Positions 1 through 7,129 of a DNA stretch of 27,153 nucleotides are shown here, piece after piece (the stretch's first letter is position 1; each line of letters opens with the position of its first letter). The translations under genes were made by a program, and so were the position numbers. Source of the stretch: Cellvibrionaceae bacterium (GTDB taxonomy: Bacteria; Pseudomonadota; Gammaproteobacteria; Pseudomonadales; Cellvibrionaceae). The DNA lies in the NCBI GenBank assembly GCA_025800435.1, contig JAOXRV010000434.1, forward strand, positions 1 through 27,153. The letters run 5' to 3'. The notes under the pieces were generated by a model, which made no database searches, was not told where the DNA came from, and saw only the letters and a list, made by a program, of their open reading frames with translations.

Positions 1-125
1 GCTGGCTCATGGCTAGTCACCGTTATTTTTATGTCGGTGACTATTTAACGGCGAAAAGCGGTGCTAAACAAGGGTGGAAAGCGACACTGGGCGGTGTGAA
101 CAGGCCCAGGCCCAGGCTCAGTGGA

Positions 126-545
126 CTAGGCGCTTGCCCAAATATCCCGCGCCCAAAACCAGATATGTTCGGCCACCTCTTCCTCCAGGCCCGCCTCGGA
201 CCAAAACTGTACCTCGTCTTCTTGGGTGAGCACATAGTAGCCGCCATTGGCTTGGCAAAAAGCCAACAGTTCTCGGGGCAGGCCCCGTTCCCAGGCTTCG
301 GCGGCCAGTTCCGCTAGGTAGTTGTGGGCACCGGGGTCAGCCGCCACCGCTGGCTCTAAACTGCCCAGTACTAGATCGCTGGCATGCAATAGAAACTCCC
401 GGTAGATCGGTGGAATCGGTAGCAGCAGGGCTTCTTCAATATCCACCAGCTCGTCGTGTTCGGGCAGCCCCAGCGGCACGGGCAGGTCTTCGGCCTGCTC
501 CTGCAGTGCTTCTAGCACTTCCTGGTAATCTTCGTTAACGCTCAT
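126..545 (-). CDS. SMI1/KNR4-family protein
   Basis: 139 aa, soluble and very acidic, with no signal peptide or membrane segment. The middle and C-terminal part carries the fold signature of the SMI1/KNR4 (SUKH-like) family: an 'IPPIYREFLLHASD' helix near residues 44-57, then 'LLAFCQANGGYYVLT' and 'VQFWSEAGLEEE' near residues 93-122, which correspond to the family's conserved beta-strand and W/G positions. Members are protein-interaction modules. Some are immunity proteins against contact-dependent or secreted toxins, while stand-alone bacterial copies have no settled role. No toxin gene is visible beside it, so an immunity role is not supported here. It lies downstream of the DUF2058 gene on the same strand, separated by a ~110 bp repeat-bearing spacer. 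The ATG at 545 has only a weak ribosome-binding site. Family call is fairly firm; function is unknown. Confidence 0.8.
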   Translation of the reverse strand: MSVNEDYQEVLEALQEQAEDLPVPLGLPEHDELVDIEEALLLPIPPIYREFLLHASDLVLGSLEPAVAADPGAHNYLAELAAEAWERGLPRELLAFCQANGGYYVLTQEDEVQFWSEAGLEEEVAEHIWFWARDIWASA

Positions 546-556
546 TATCTTAGTAT

Positions 557-656
557 CGCTCAGGGCTGTTTTAAATACCGCTTAAGGCTGCCATCAATAC
601 CGCTCAAGGTTGTTTACCACCGCTCAAGGCTGTGTTTCAAGTGCCGCTCAAGGCTG
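557..656. repeat. five-copy ~22-bp-period direct repeat
   Basis: The 12-mer CGCTCAAGGCTG recurs five times between the two minus-strand genes. Cores lie at 557-568 (one change), 579-590 (one change), 601-612 (one change), 621-632 (exact) and 645-656 (exact), with start-to-start spacings of 22, 22, 20 and 24 bp. The last copy ends two bases before the TAA stop of the DUF2058 gene. The repeat fills almost the whole spacer in front of the SMI1/KNR4 gene. The irregular spacing and short unit argue against CRISPR. It may be a slippage-derived tandem repeat or a cluster of binding sites about two helical turns apart. Confidence 0.75.
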
Positions 657-657
657 T

Positions 658-1197
658 TTACCACATCAAGTCATCGGGGATGGGGTAGTCGGCGTAGGGG
701 TCGTCCTCGTCGGGGCCGTCGCTGCTGCGCTCATTTTGCACAACCACCAAGCTTTCGTCGCGTTGGGCAATCTTCTCGGCCACTGGCTGTGGCACCAGTT
801 CGTATCCCTCGCCAAAGGCGACAATGGCAATTTGGCCGCGAGATAGTTGGCTTTGCAGGGTCTCGTTGACGTAGAACTTTTTAATCGCCTTGCCATGGGT
901 AAAGGAGTAGGCAATCTCGCCGCCGGCGCGAGAGATTTTGTTGGTGTCGATCAGCTGCTTGATCTGGGCCAGAATCGCCTTGGCATCGGCTTCTTTTTGG
1001 CGCTCCAGGTTCATGGCCCGGTCGCGCTCGGCTTTTTCGGCCAGCTTTTGTTTGGCGGCCTGTTTAATCTCGTCTTCGGTCTTGTGGCCTTTGGGGGTTT
1101 GCTTGGCCTGTTTGCGCTTTTCTTTGCCGATGGCCTTGGCCTTTTTCTTGTCGATTAGGCCGGCGCCCAGCAATTGGTCTTGCAGTGATTTGCTCAT
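658..1197 (-). CDS. DUF2058 (YaiL-like) protein
   Basis: 179 aa, matching the usual length of the DUF2058 family (E. coli YaiL). The N-terminus 'MSKSLQDQLLGAGLIDKKKAKAIGKEKRKQ' is the family hallmark. It is followed by a long Lys/Glu/Ala/Gln-rich helical, probably coiled-coil stretch (about residues 20-75). A compact C-terminal domain (about 85-150) contains 'AYSFTHGKAIKKFYV' and 'RGQIAIVAFGEGYELVPQPVAEKI'. The tail is acidic, rich in Asp and Pro. The family is annotated as nucleoprotein or polynucleotide-associated, but its biochemical role is not established. A good -10 hexamer lies about 40 bp upstream of the start. Neighbours do not reveal a pathway. Confidence 0.9.
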   Translation of the reverse strand: MSKSLQDQLLGAGLIDKKKAKAIGKEKRKQAKQTPKGHKTEDEIKQAAKQKLAEKAERDRAMNLERQKEADAKAILAQIKQLIDTNKISRAGGEIAYSFTHGKAIKKFYVNETLQSQLSRGQIAIVAFGEGYELVPQPVAEKIAQRDESLVVVQNERSSDGPDEDDPYADYPIPDDLMW

Positions 1198-1233
1198 GGT
1201 AACCGTTTTCTAACAATCCAGTGGAATAATTGC

Positions 1234-1262
1234 ATTATAGCCCAGGCTGCAGGTCGCTATAA
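1234..1262 (-). promoter_or_regulatory. putative sigma70 promoter for the DUF2058 gene
   Basis: On the minus strand a perfect TATAAT (1234-1239) lies 36 bp before the start codon, with a weak -35 (TTATAG, 1257-1262) after a 17-bp spacer. The position and -10 match fit a housekeeping promoter; the -35 is poor. Confidence 0.5.
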
Positions 1263-1269
1263 GCCCGCA

Positions 1270-1298
1270 TTTACAGGCCGCTAAGGCTAAAGTAGTAT
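1270..1298 (+). promoter_or_regulatory. putative sigma70 promoter for the ToxR-like regulator
   Basis: TTTACA (1270-1275), 17-bp spacer, TAGTAT (1293-1298). Transcription would begin near 1305. That leaves a leader of about 29 nt before the ATG at 1334 but only about 8 nt before the alternative TTG at 1313, which supports the ATG. The site overlaps the divergent control region of the DUF2058 gene. Confidence 0.55.
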
Positions 1299-1333
1299 GC
1301 TCGGTCGGTAGTTTGACTCTCACAGTATTCGCC

Positions 1334-2230
1334 ATGTCTTTACGCAGTTTCCACCTGGGTGACTTTACCCTGGATGCCGATCACCAGTACCTATTGCACC
1401 AGGGCGCCCAGCTGAGCGCAGACCCCAAGTTAGTGGGGCTGTTGCAGGCCTTGGCGGGCGCTTACCCCAATGCCATCAACAAGCAAGCCCTGCTGGATGA
1501 TATCTGGGGCGAGGTGGTGGTCTCCGAGGCCTCTTTGGCCAAGCTGGTATCCGAAAGCCGGCGCCTGTTTAAGCAGCACAGCGAGCAAGAGGTGATCGCC
1601 ACGGTGCACGGTAAAGGTTATCGCCTGGCCTTGGCGCCAGAATGGCTCGCTGCGCAGCCCACTGCCGATACAACGCCACCGCCCGCCGCCGATACAGCTG
1701 CGGAGGTAATGGCTAATTCGGCCGCCAAACAGGCCGAAGTGAGCGCGGTGGCGCTACCCGGTAACTGGGTAGTGTGGGCCTTGGCTGGCCTATTATTTGC
1801 CATGGTGGCGCTGGCAGCATTTGTGGCCGGGGCTGTCTTCTCACCCAAACAAAAGTTGCCCGACGATATCTTTGGCCGCTGGCATGTGGTGGATAACACG
1901 GTGGTGGTAGAGTCGGGTATTAATAGCGATCAACTGCCCCACTGCACCGATACGGTGCAGTATTACAATGTAAAAATTCTGCGTCGGGGTGAGCAGGTTT
2001 ATATTGTCAGCCCCCTGTTTGAGATAGCCCTGGGTGCGGAAGTTGAGCAAGGCAAGATCACTACTGCCCAGGCGATCTATGACGACGGTACCGGCATTAC
2101 TCACTCCACCCTCTCTTTTAACTTTGAAAGCCCGCTTAAGTTTGTCGGCAAATCCACTTGGGAGTGGCGCCAAGAAGCCGAAGGTGAGGTTTTGTGCAGG
2201 GGAATTAGCAGCATTGTAAGTGAGCGATAG
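1334..2230 (+). CDS. ToxR/CadC-like transmembrane winged-helix regulator
   Basis: 298 aa. Residues about 3-99 form an OmpR/PhoB-type winged-helix DNA-binding domain: the 'FHLGDFTLDADHQYLL' beta-sheet start, 'INKQALLDDIWGEVVVSEASLAKLVSESRRLF' recognition region, and 'IATVHGKGYRL' wing. A Pro/Ala-rich linker leads to a single transmembrane helix at about 146-169. The remaining ~130 residues would be periplasmic and contain two cysteines ('PHCTD', 'VLCRG') that could form a disulfide. This is the CadC/ToxR layout, in which a membrane-tethered transcription factor senses a periplasmic signal. No receiver domain is present. I recognise no family for the periplasmic part. The start was set at ATG 1334 because of the upstream promoter; an in-frame TTG lies at 1313. 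Targets are unknown; the neighbouring secreted-protein gene is one candidate by position only. Confidence 0.82.
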   Translation: MSLRSFHLGDFTLDADHQYLLHQGAQLSADPKLVGLLQALAGAYPNAINKQALLDDIWGEVVVSEASLAKLVSESRRLFKQHSEQEVIATVHGKGYRLALAPEWLAAQPTADTTPPPAADTAAEVMANSAAKQAEVSAVALPGNWVVWALAGLLFAMVALAAFVAGAVFSPKQKLPDDIFGRWHVVDNTVVVESGINSDQLPHCTDTVQYYNVKILRRGEQVYIVSPLFEIALGAEVEQGKITTAQAIYDDGTGITHSTLSFNFESPLKFVGKSTWEWRQEAEGEVLCRGISSIVSER

Positions 2231-2461
2231 CTTACCTTATAGGTCTTGCTAATGCTGGCCCCTATTCCATTCAAAACTATTCAAAAGTCTTTATAAGCTT
2301 TTCATTCATTCCCCTGGTCCTTTGTCTACGGTGGCAGCGCTGGTCGGGGCGGCGGCGCTTTTTGGCGATGGCTATAGGCATCAAGCGCGGTTTGAGAGTC
2401 CCTTCGTCGCCCCGGCCCCTTAACAACGACCAAACTGATAAGACCATTAGTGGAGTGAACT

Positions 2462-3415
2462 ATGCGCCTGAGCAAAATACTCAGTGGCACCTTAATGTGG
2501 CTGTGCATCGGCCTGAGCAGCACCAGCCATGGACAAAGCTTTAATTGTGGAACCAATATTATACCGGCAGCCCAGTGTGTGGGCCTGCGCGATATATACA
2601 ATGATCTCGGTGGCGACAACTGGAGCGATAACAGCAACTGGGGCAACGGAGACCCCAATAGCTGGTACGGGGTGTTTACGATAGCCTCTGGCCCCGGTAC
2701 CACCGAGCCCTATGTGGTTTCGGCTATCAACCTCGATAGCAATAATTTGGTGGGCTCATTGCCCAGTGCCGTTGCTTATCTTGAAGACCTTAATCAACTG
2801 AATTTATCGGGTAACCAGATTAGCGGCCCACTGCCCTCGGGTTTTGCGAATATGAGAAAACTGGTGCGTTTGTACCTGGCCAATAACCAGCTTAGCGGCG
2901 GCATTCCCGATGCGTTTAGTGGCTGGGATGATATTCGCTTAATCTCATTTGCCAATAACCCCAATTTGGGTGGCAACCTGCCCCCCACTTTGCTCAGCCG
3001 CAGCAGTTTAGAGACTTTACATTTAAACAATGCGGGACTCAGTGGCCCACTGCCAAGCGCGTTGGGCAGTTTCGGCTCAGCCACCTCGGGTGGCAATCAG
3101 ACTACCTTAAACCTACAGAACAATAATTTTAGCGGTTTAATTCCCAGTAGTTTTGGCGATGACCCCGCCAGCCCAAGCTATGTCAACATGATGAACAATC
3201 AGCTCGATGCCGACAGTCAAGGTGTGGCCATTACCAGTCACCCCGCGCTACAGGCTTGGTTAGCTGGCGGCAGCACCCGCAACTTGAGCGGCCAACGCCT
3301 AGCGGCCAGCACCACACCCGGTAATGGCGCCCAAGCGGTGCCGGCTAGCCCGATGTGGGCGCTGGCACTGTTGTTGCCGGGCTTTTTATTGCTAGCCCGG
3401 CGCAGGCGAGCCTAG
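2462..3415 (+). CDS. secreted plant-type leucine-rich-repeat protein with VPxSxxWA C-terminal sorting-type tail
   Basis: 317 aa. An N-terminal signal peptide (about 1-24, 'ILSGTLMWLCIGLSSTSHG') precedes an N-cap like that of bacterial plant-type LRR proteins ('LRDIYNDLGGDNWSDNSNW... SWYGV'). Five or so ~24-residue repeats of the SG-containing 'L..LNLSGNQISGPLPS' class follow (about residues 80-250). The last 25 residues, from 'VPASPMWALALLLPG' to an Arg cluster, have the tripartite form of exosortase-type signals: short motif, hydrophobic helix, basic end. The motif resembles the IPTLxxWG-CTERM class linked to exosortase H, but is not an exact match. The protein is therefore probably exported and then processed or anchored at the envelope. 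The ATG has a GGAG site 7 nt upstream. Its stop overlaps that of the convergent esterase. Role is unknown; LRRs usually bind proteins. Confidence 0.85.
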   Translation: MRLSKILSGTLMWLCIGLSSTSHGQSFNCGTNIIPAAQCVGLRDIYNDLGGDNWSDNSNWGNGDPNSWYGVFTIASGPGTTEPYVVSAINLDSNNLVGSLPSAVAYLEDLNQLNLSGNQISGPLPSGFANMRKLVRLYLANNQLSGGIPDAFSGWDDIRLISFANNPNLGGNLPPTLLSRSSLETLHLNNAGLSGPLPSALGSFGSATSGGNQTTLNLQNNNFSGLIPSSFGDDPASPSYVNMMNNQLDADSQGVAITSHPALQAWLAGGSTRNLSGQRLAASTTPGNGAQAVPASPMWALALLLPGFLLLARRRRA

Positions 3416-4341
3416 TGCTCGGCTAGAAAGCTGGCAATTTCTGCCAGGGCTTGCTCCGCTTCCGGCAGGAAGGGGGCAAAGCCCTGGAATACATGGGGCA
3501 TATCCGGCCACAGGCTCAGCTTCACCTCACTGCCTTGGGCTTTGGCCGCCTCGGCAAAAATTAAGCTATCGCCCAGCAGTACCTCGCGCTCACCGGTTTG
3601 CAGCATGATCGGCGGCAACTGGCTTAAATTCCCTTTGGCCGGGGAAACCAGCGGCTCACTGGGGTCTTGGCCCTGCAGATAGGCCTGTACTACCAAGGGC
3701 AGTAAATCGGCATTAATAATTGGGTCGATAGCCTTATTGGCTTGAATGGTCTCACTTTGAAAATCCAAACTGGTGGCCGGCGAGATGGCGGCGGTGGCAT
3801 CGGGCAGGCGCAGGCCCTGTTGTTGCAGCGCCAGTACCAGGCTCAGGCTTAAATTGCCGCCGGCCGAATCGCCGCTAACATATATTTTCTCTGCTTTGCC
3901 TGCACCGTCATGGCTATTTTGCAGCAGCCACTTAAAGCTGGCGATACAGTCATTTAAACCATTGGGAAAGGGAAACTCCGGCGCTAAACGATAGGCAATG
4001 GCCAATACCTGGCAGCCCGTTAACTCGGCCAGGCGCGAGGTGGCCGAGCGGTGGCTGGCCGGCGAGCCCGCCATCCACGAGCCGCCGTGAATATACAGCA
4101 GGCGCTTAGCCGGCGAACTATTGGGGGCAATTACCCACTCGGCCACCACCGATAGGTCGCCGTCACAGGCAATGGCGGGGTAGATACGCGAGTTAATGGC
4201 GCTGATGCTGGGGTCGGCGGCGCAGTACATATCCAGTAGCGCACGCTTGGCCACGGTTTCGCCACCCGAGGCCCGGGTAGCGGCAGATACCGCCTCCATA
4301 TGGGCGATCACCTGATCGTATTTGGCCTGATCAATGGGCAT
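3412..4341 (-). CDS. alpha/beta hydrolase, HSL-type (family IV) esterase
   Basis: 309 aa, the usual size of the hormone-sensitive-lipase-like group. The oxyanion-hole motif HGG is at residues 85-87 ('LLYIHGGSWMAG'). The nucleophile elbow GDSAGG has Ser159, the likely acid is Asp258 ('EVLLGDSL') and the histidine is His283 ('MPHVFQGF'), so the triad is complete. Such enzymes hydrolyse esters of short acyl chains; the natural substrate is not evident. No signal peptide is seen, so it is probably cytoplasmic. A clear AAGGAG site precedes the ATG. It is transcribed in the same direction as sstT but with a 75-bp gap, so co-transcription is possible, not shown. Its TAG stop shares CTAG with the LRR gene's stop. 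Confidence 0.9.
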   Translation of the reverse strand: MPIDQAKYDQVIAHMEAVSAATRASGGETVAKRALLDMYCAADPSISAINSRIYPAIACDGDLSVVAEWVIAPNSSPAKRLLYIHGGSWMAGSPASHRSATSRLAELTGCQVLAIAYRLAPEFPFPNGLNDCIASFKWLLQNSHDGAGKAEKIYVSGDSAGGNLSLSLVLALQQQGLRLPDATAAISPATSLDFQSETIQANKAIDPIINADLLPLVVQAYLQGQDPSEPLVSPAKGNLSQLPPIMLQTGEREVLLGDSLIFAEAAKAQGSEVKLSLWPDMPHVFQGFAPFLPEAEQALAEIASFLAEH

Positions 4342-4416
4342 TGCTAGGGTCTCCTTATCATTATTGGTTTGAGCTTAACGGCTTGTGCTGCACTGCCCTA
4401 TTAGACCAAGGGATGA

Positions 4417-5631
4417 TTAATCCTCGCCCCAACGCCCTTCGGCGGCTGCGGTAAAGACCACATCGGTAGAGCTGTTGAGGGCGGTCTCGGCAGAATCTTG
4501 CACCACCCCAATAATAAAGCCCACCGCCACCACCTGCATGGCCACATCGTTGTCGATACCAAACAGGCCGCAGGCCAGTGGAATCAGTAGCAGCGAGCCG
4601 CCGGCCACACCGGAGGCGCCACAGGCGGAGATGGCCGCAACCACGCTCAATAATAGGGCGGTTAACAAATCGACCTCAATGCCCAGGGTATTCACGGCGG
4701 CCAAGCTCAATACGGTGATGGTAATGGCGGCGCCGGCCATATTGATGGTGGCCCCCAGGGGGATGGATACCGAATAGGTATCCTCGTGCAGCTTTAGCTT
4801 CTCGCAGAGGTTAAGGTTTACCGGAATATTGGCCGCCGAACTGCGGGTGAAAAAGGCGGTAATACCACTTTCGCGCAGGCAGGTCAGTACTAGCGGGTAG
4901 GGGTTGCGGCGGGTTTTAATAAATACAATTAGCGGGTTTACCAGCAGCGCTATGATCAGCATGGCGCTCAGTAATACCCCCAGCAACTGGCCGTATTCGG
5001 CCAGCGCCTCAAAGCCGGTGCTGGCTATGGCGTGGCTAACCAGGCCAAAGATACCCAGCGGTGCTAGGCGAATAACAAATTTTACTAAGACGGTAACCGC
5101 ATCGGCACTTTGCTGTAAAAACGCGCGGGTATTATCGCTGGCCCGGCGAAAGGCCAAGCCCAGGCCAATGGCCCACACCAAAATACCGATAAAGTTACCG
5201 CTGGCGATGGCGTTGATGGGGTTATCCACCATTTTAAACAACACGGTTTCAAGTACTTCGCCAATGCCCTGGGGCGGTGCCAGTGAAGATTCATTGATCG
5301 CCAGGCTCAAACTGACCGGGAAGGCAAAGCTAAGGCTAACCGCCACCAGCGCCGCCGCAACTGTGCCGATTACATAGAGTAATATAATTGGCCGCATATG
5401 GGTCGCCTGGCCCTGTTGGTGGTTGGCCAGCGATGACAGCACCAGTACAAACACCAAAATGGGGGCCACCGCTTTTAGGGCTTTAACAAAAAAATCGCCC
5501 AAAATGGCAACATTGCTGGCAAGCTCGGGTAGCCAAGCTCCTACGCCGAGCCCCAAAACAATGCCAATGGCAATTTGCAGTACCAGCGAGCCCTGCACAA
5601 TACGCTGAAAGAAAGAGCTTGGGGCGGCCAT
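4417..5631 (-). CDS. sstT: serine/threonine:Na+ symporter SstT
   Basis: 404 aa, close to E. coli SstT (414 aa). It belongs to the dicarboxylate/amino acid:cation symporter (DAACS) family and imports L-serine and L-threonine with sodium across the inner membrane. Visible features are the N-terminal 'SLVLQIAIGIVLGLGVGAWLP' helix, multiple hydrophobic segments, the re-entrant loop serine motif in 'TRSSAANIPVNL' (about residues 260-275), 'PLGATINMAGAA', and the second re-entrant loop region 'AAISACGASGVAGGSLLLIPL'. A TAAGGA ribosome-binding site lies just before the ATG. It diverges from the dipeptidase gene; a peptide-derived amino-acid link between the two is possible but only inferred. Confidence 0.95.
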   Translation of the reverse strand: MAAPSSFFQRIVQGSLVLQIAIGIVLGLGVGAWLPELASNVAILGDFFVKALKAVAPILVFVLVLSSLANHQQGQATHMRPIILLYVIGTVAAALVAVSLSFAFPVSLSLAINESSLAPPQGIGEVLETVLFKMVDNPINAIASGNFIGILVWAIGLGLAFRRASDNTRAFLQQSADAVTVLVKFVIRLAPLGIFGLVSHAIASTGFEALAEYGQLLGVLLSAMLIIALLVNPLIVFIKTRRNPYPLVLTCLRESGITAFFTRSSAANIPVNLNLCEKLKLHEDTYSVSIPLGATINMAGAAITITVLSLAAVNTLGIEVDLLTALLLSVVAAISACGASGVAGGSLLLIPLACGLFGIDNDVAMQVVAVGFIIGVVQDSAETALNSSTDVVFTAAAEGRWGED

Positions 5632-5712
5632 ACAGAATCCTTAAGGTTATCGCTGTTGCACAAGTGTGATTAATACCATAACGAATAACAAGATTAATGG
5701 CGCAATTCCCCC

Positions 5713-5741
5713 CTGTTGTCTGGGCCTGTTAGGGGTACAAT
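5713..5741 (+). promoter_or_regulatory. possible promoter for the dipeptidase gene
   Basis: A TACAAT -10-like hexamer at 5736-5741 lies 32 bp before the ATG. With a 17-bp spacer the -35 would be CTGTTG, a poor match, so this rests mainly on the -10. Confidence 0.35.
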
Positions 5742-5773
5742 GACGCTATCACCCAAAATCAAAGGCAATAACA

Positions 5774-6943
5774 ATGAAATGGATATGGCGCAGTTTATTG
5801 TTACTGGTGGTGTTGGCGGTGGGGGTGCGTATTTTTGTGCCGCCAATGATTGAAAAATCGCTCAACCGCTACGTGGGTCCACAGCAGTGGCAGATTTCTG
5901 AGCGGGCTCAAAAACTGCACGATACCTTGGTGGTGGGCGACTGGCACAGCGACTCCACCACCTGGGATAGGGATCTGAGCCAGGAGGCCAACTACGGTCA
6001 TGTGGACTTCCCGCGCCTGCAGGCGGGCAATGTGGCCATGCAAATGTTTACCACGGTAACCAAAAGCCCAGCTGGGCAAAATTACCATCGCAACTCTGCC
6101 GATGCGCGCGATAATATCACTATGGTAGTGTTGGCCCAGGGCTGGCCGCCGCGCACCTGGAATAGCTTAACCGAGCGCGCCCTATACCAGGCCGAGCGCC
6201 TAAACAAAGCCATTGTTAAAAACCCAGAACAAGCGATGTTTGTGCGCACGGTAGCCGATTTAGATCAGGTAATGGCCAAACGCAAACAGGGGCACAAAAC
6301 CATTGCCGCGCTAATCGGCACCGAGGGCTCCCACGCTCTGGATGGGCAGCTGAGTAATGTTGGCCGCCTCTACGATGCGGGCTTTCGGATGATGAGCCTG
6401 CAGCACTTTTTCGATAATAAACTCGGTGGCTCTTTGCACGGTACCAGCGGGGCGGGCTTAACTGAGTTTGGTCGCCAAGTGGTGGCAGAAATTGAACGGC
6501 GTAAAATTATTTTGGATCTGTCTCACTCCTCCGAGCAGGTGGTGCGCGATGTATTGGCCATTGCCACGCGCCCCATGGTGGTTAGCCACACCGGCCTGCA
6601 CGGCCACTGCAAGGGGCCGCGCAATATTTCCGATAAGTTAATGCAGTCAATTGCTGCCAAAGGTGGCTTAATTGGTGTGGGTTATTGGGACGGTGCTCTA
6701 TGTGGCGATGAAAGCCCTAAAAACGTGGTTAAAGCCATTCGCTACGGCATTGATTTGGTCGGCCTAGAACATATTGCCCTGGGCTCTGATTACGATGGCG
6801 CCGTTGCCGTACAATTTGATACTGCCGATTTGGCAGTACTGACCGATGAAATGCTAAAAGCCGAATTTAGCGAGGCCGAGATTCGCGCGGTGATGGGCGA
6901 AAATATGCTGCGCTTCCTACGTGAGAATTTACCTGCCGAGTAG
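5774..6943 (+). CDS. membrane-anchored dipeptidase, peptidase family M19
   Basis: 389 aa. An N-terminal hydrophobic helix (about 5-23) exports or anchors the enzyme outside the inner membrane. The rest is a renal-dipeptidase-type (M19) TIM-barrel metallopeptidase. The metal-binding HxD is 'GDWHSDS' (His58, Asp60). The bridging glutamate is in 'IGTEGSHALDGQL', histidines follow in 'LDLSHSSE' and 'VVSHTGLHG', and the late aspartate is in 'LGSDYDGA'. All expected dinuclear-zinc ligands appear present. Family members cleave dipeptides with broad specificity, sometimes D-amino-acid-containing or beta-lactam-like substrates. AAAGG lies upstream of the ATG. Exact substrate is not predictable. Confidence 0.92.
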   Translation: MKWIWRSLLLLVVLAVGVRIFVPPMIEKSLNRYVGPQQWQISERAQKLHDTLVVGDWHSDSTTWDRDLSQEANYGHVDFPRLQAGNVAMQMFTTVTKSPAGQNYHRNSADARDNITMVVLAQGWPPRTWNSLTERALYQAERLNKAIVKNPEQAMFVRTVADLDQVMAKRKQGHKTIAALIGTEGSHALDGQLSNVGRLYDAGFRMMSLQHFFDNKLGGSLHGTSGAGLTEFGRQVVAEIERRKIILDLSHSSEQVVRDVLAIATRPMVVSHTGLHGHCKGPRNISDKLMQSIAAKGGLIGVGYWDGALCGDESPKNVVKAIRYGIDLVGLEHIALGSDYDGAVAVQFDTADLAVLTDEMLKAEFSEAEIRAVMGENMLRFLRENLPAE

Positions 6944-6960
6944 GATGCCTAAGACTGAAA

Positions 6961-6983
6961 CAGTGCCATTATTATCGGCACTG
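6961..6983. terminator. stem-loop after the dipeptidase gene
   Basis: CAGTGCC (6961-6967) pairs with GGCACTG (6977-6983) across a 9-nt loop, 17 bp after the dipeptidase stop. No U-tract follows on the plus strand, so it is at best a weak or Rho-assisted terminator or an mRNA 3' end stabiliser. Confidence 0.4.
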
Positions 6984-7129
6984 GAAAATCTACAGCGGCG
7001 TGTAACAAGCAGTGGCTTAACTGTGGAGACGCTAAATGCTGAGCAGCTGGCGCTTGATTAAAAAACCATCGCATTGCGGGTTGGTTTCTGCTACGGTCTC
7101 GCCCCTTTTGGATATCTGATAGAGCGCCC

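Noticed and set aside
9..317. 102-codon plus-strand ORF at the left edge
   Set aside because: It is mostly antisense to the SMI1/KNR4 gene and has no domain or start signal.
557..656. CRISPR array
   Set aside because: Units of 12 bp with 8-12 bp between them are far too short, spacing varies and no cas gene is present.
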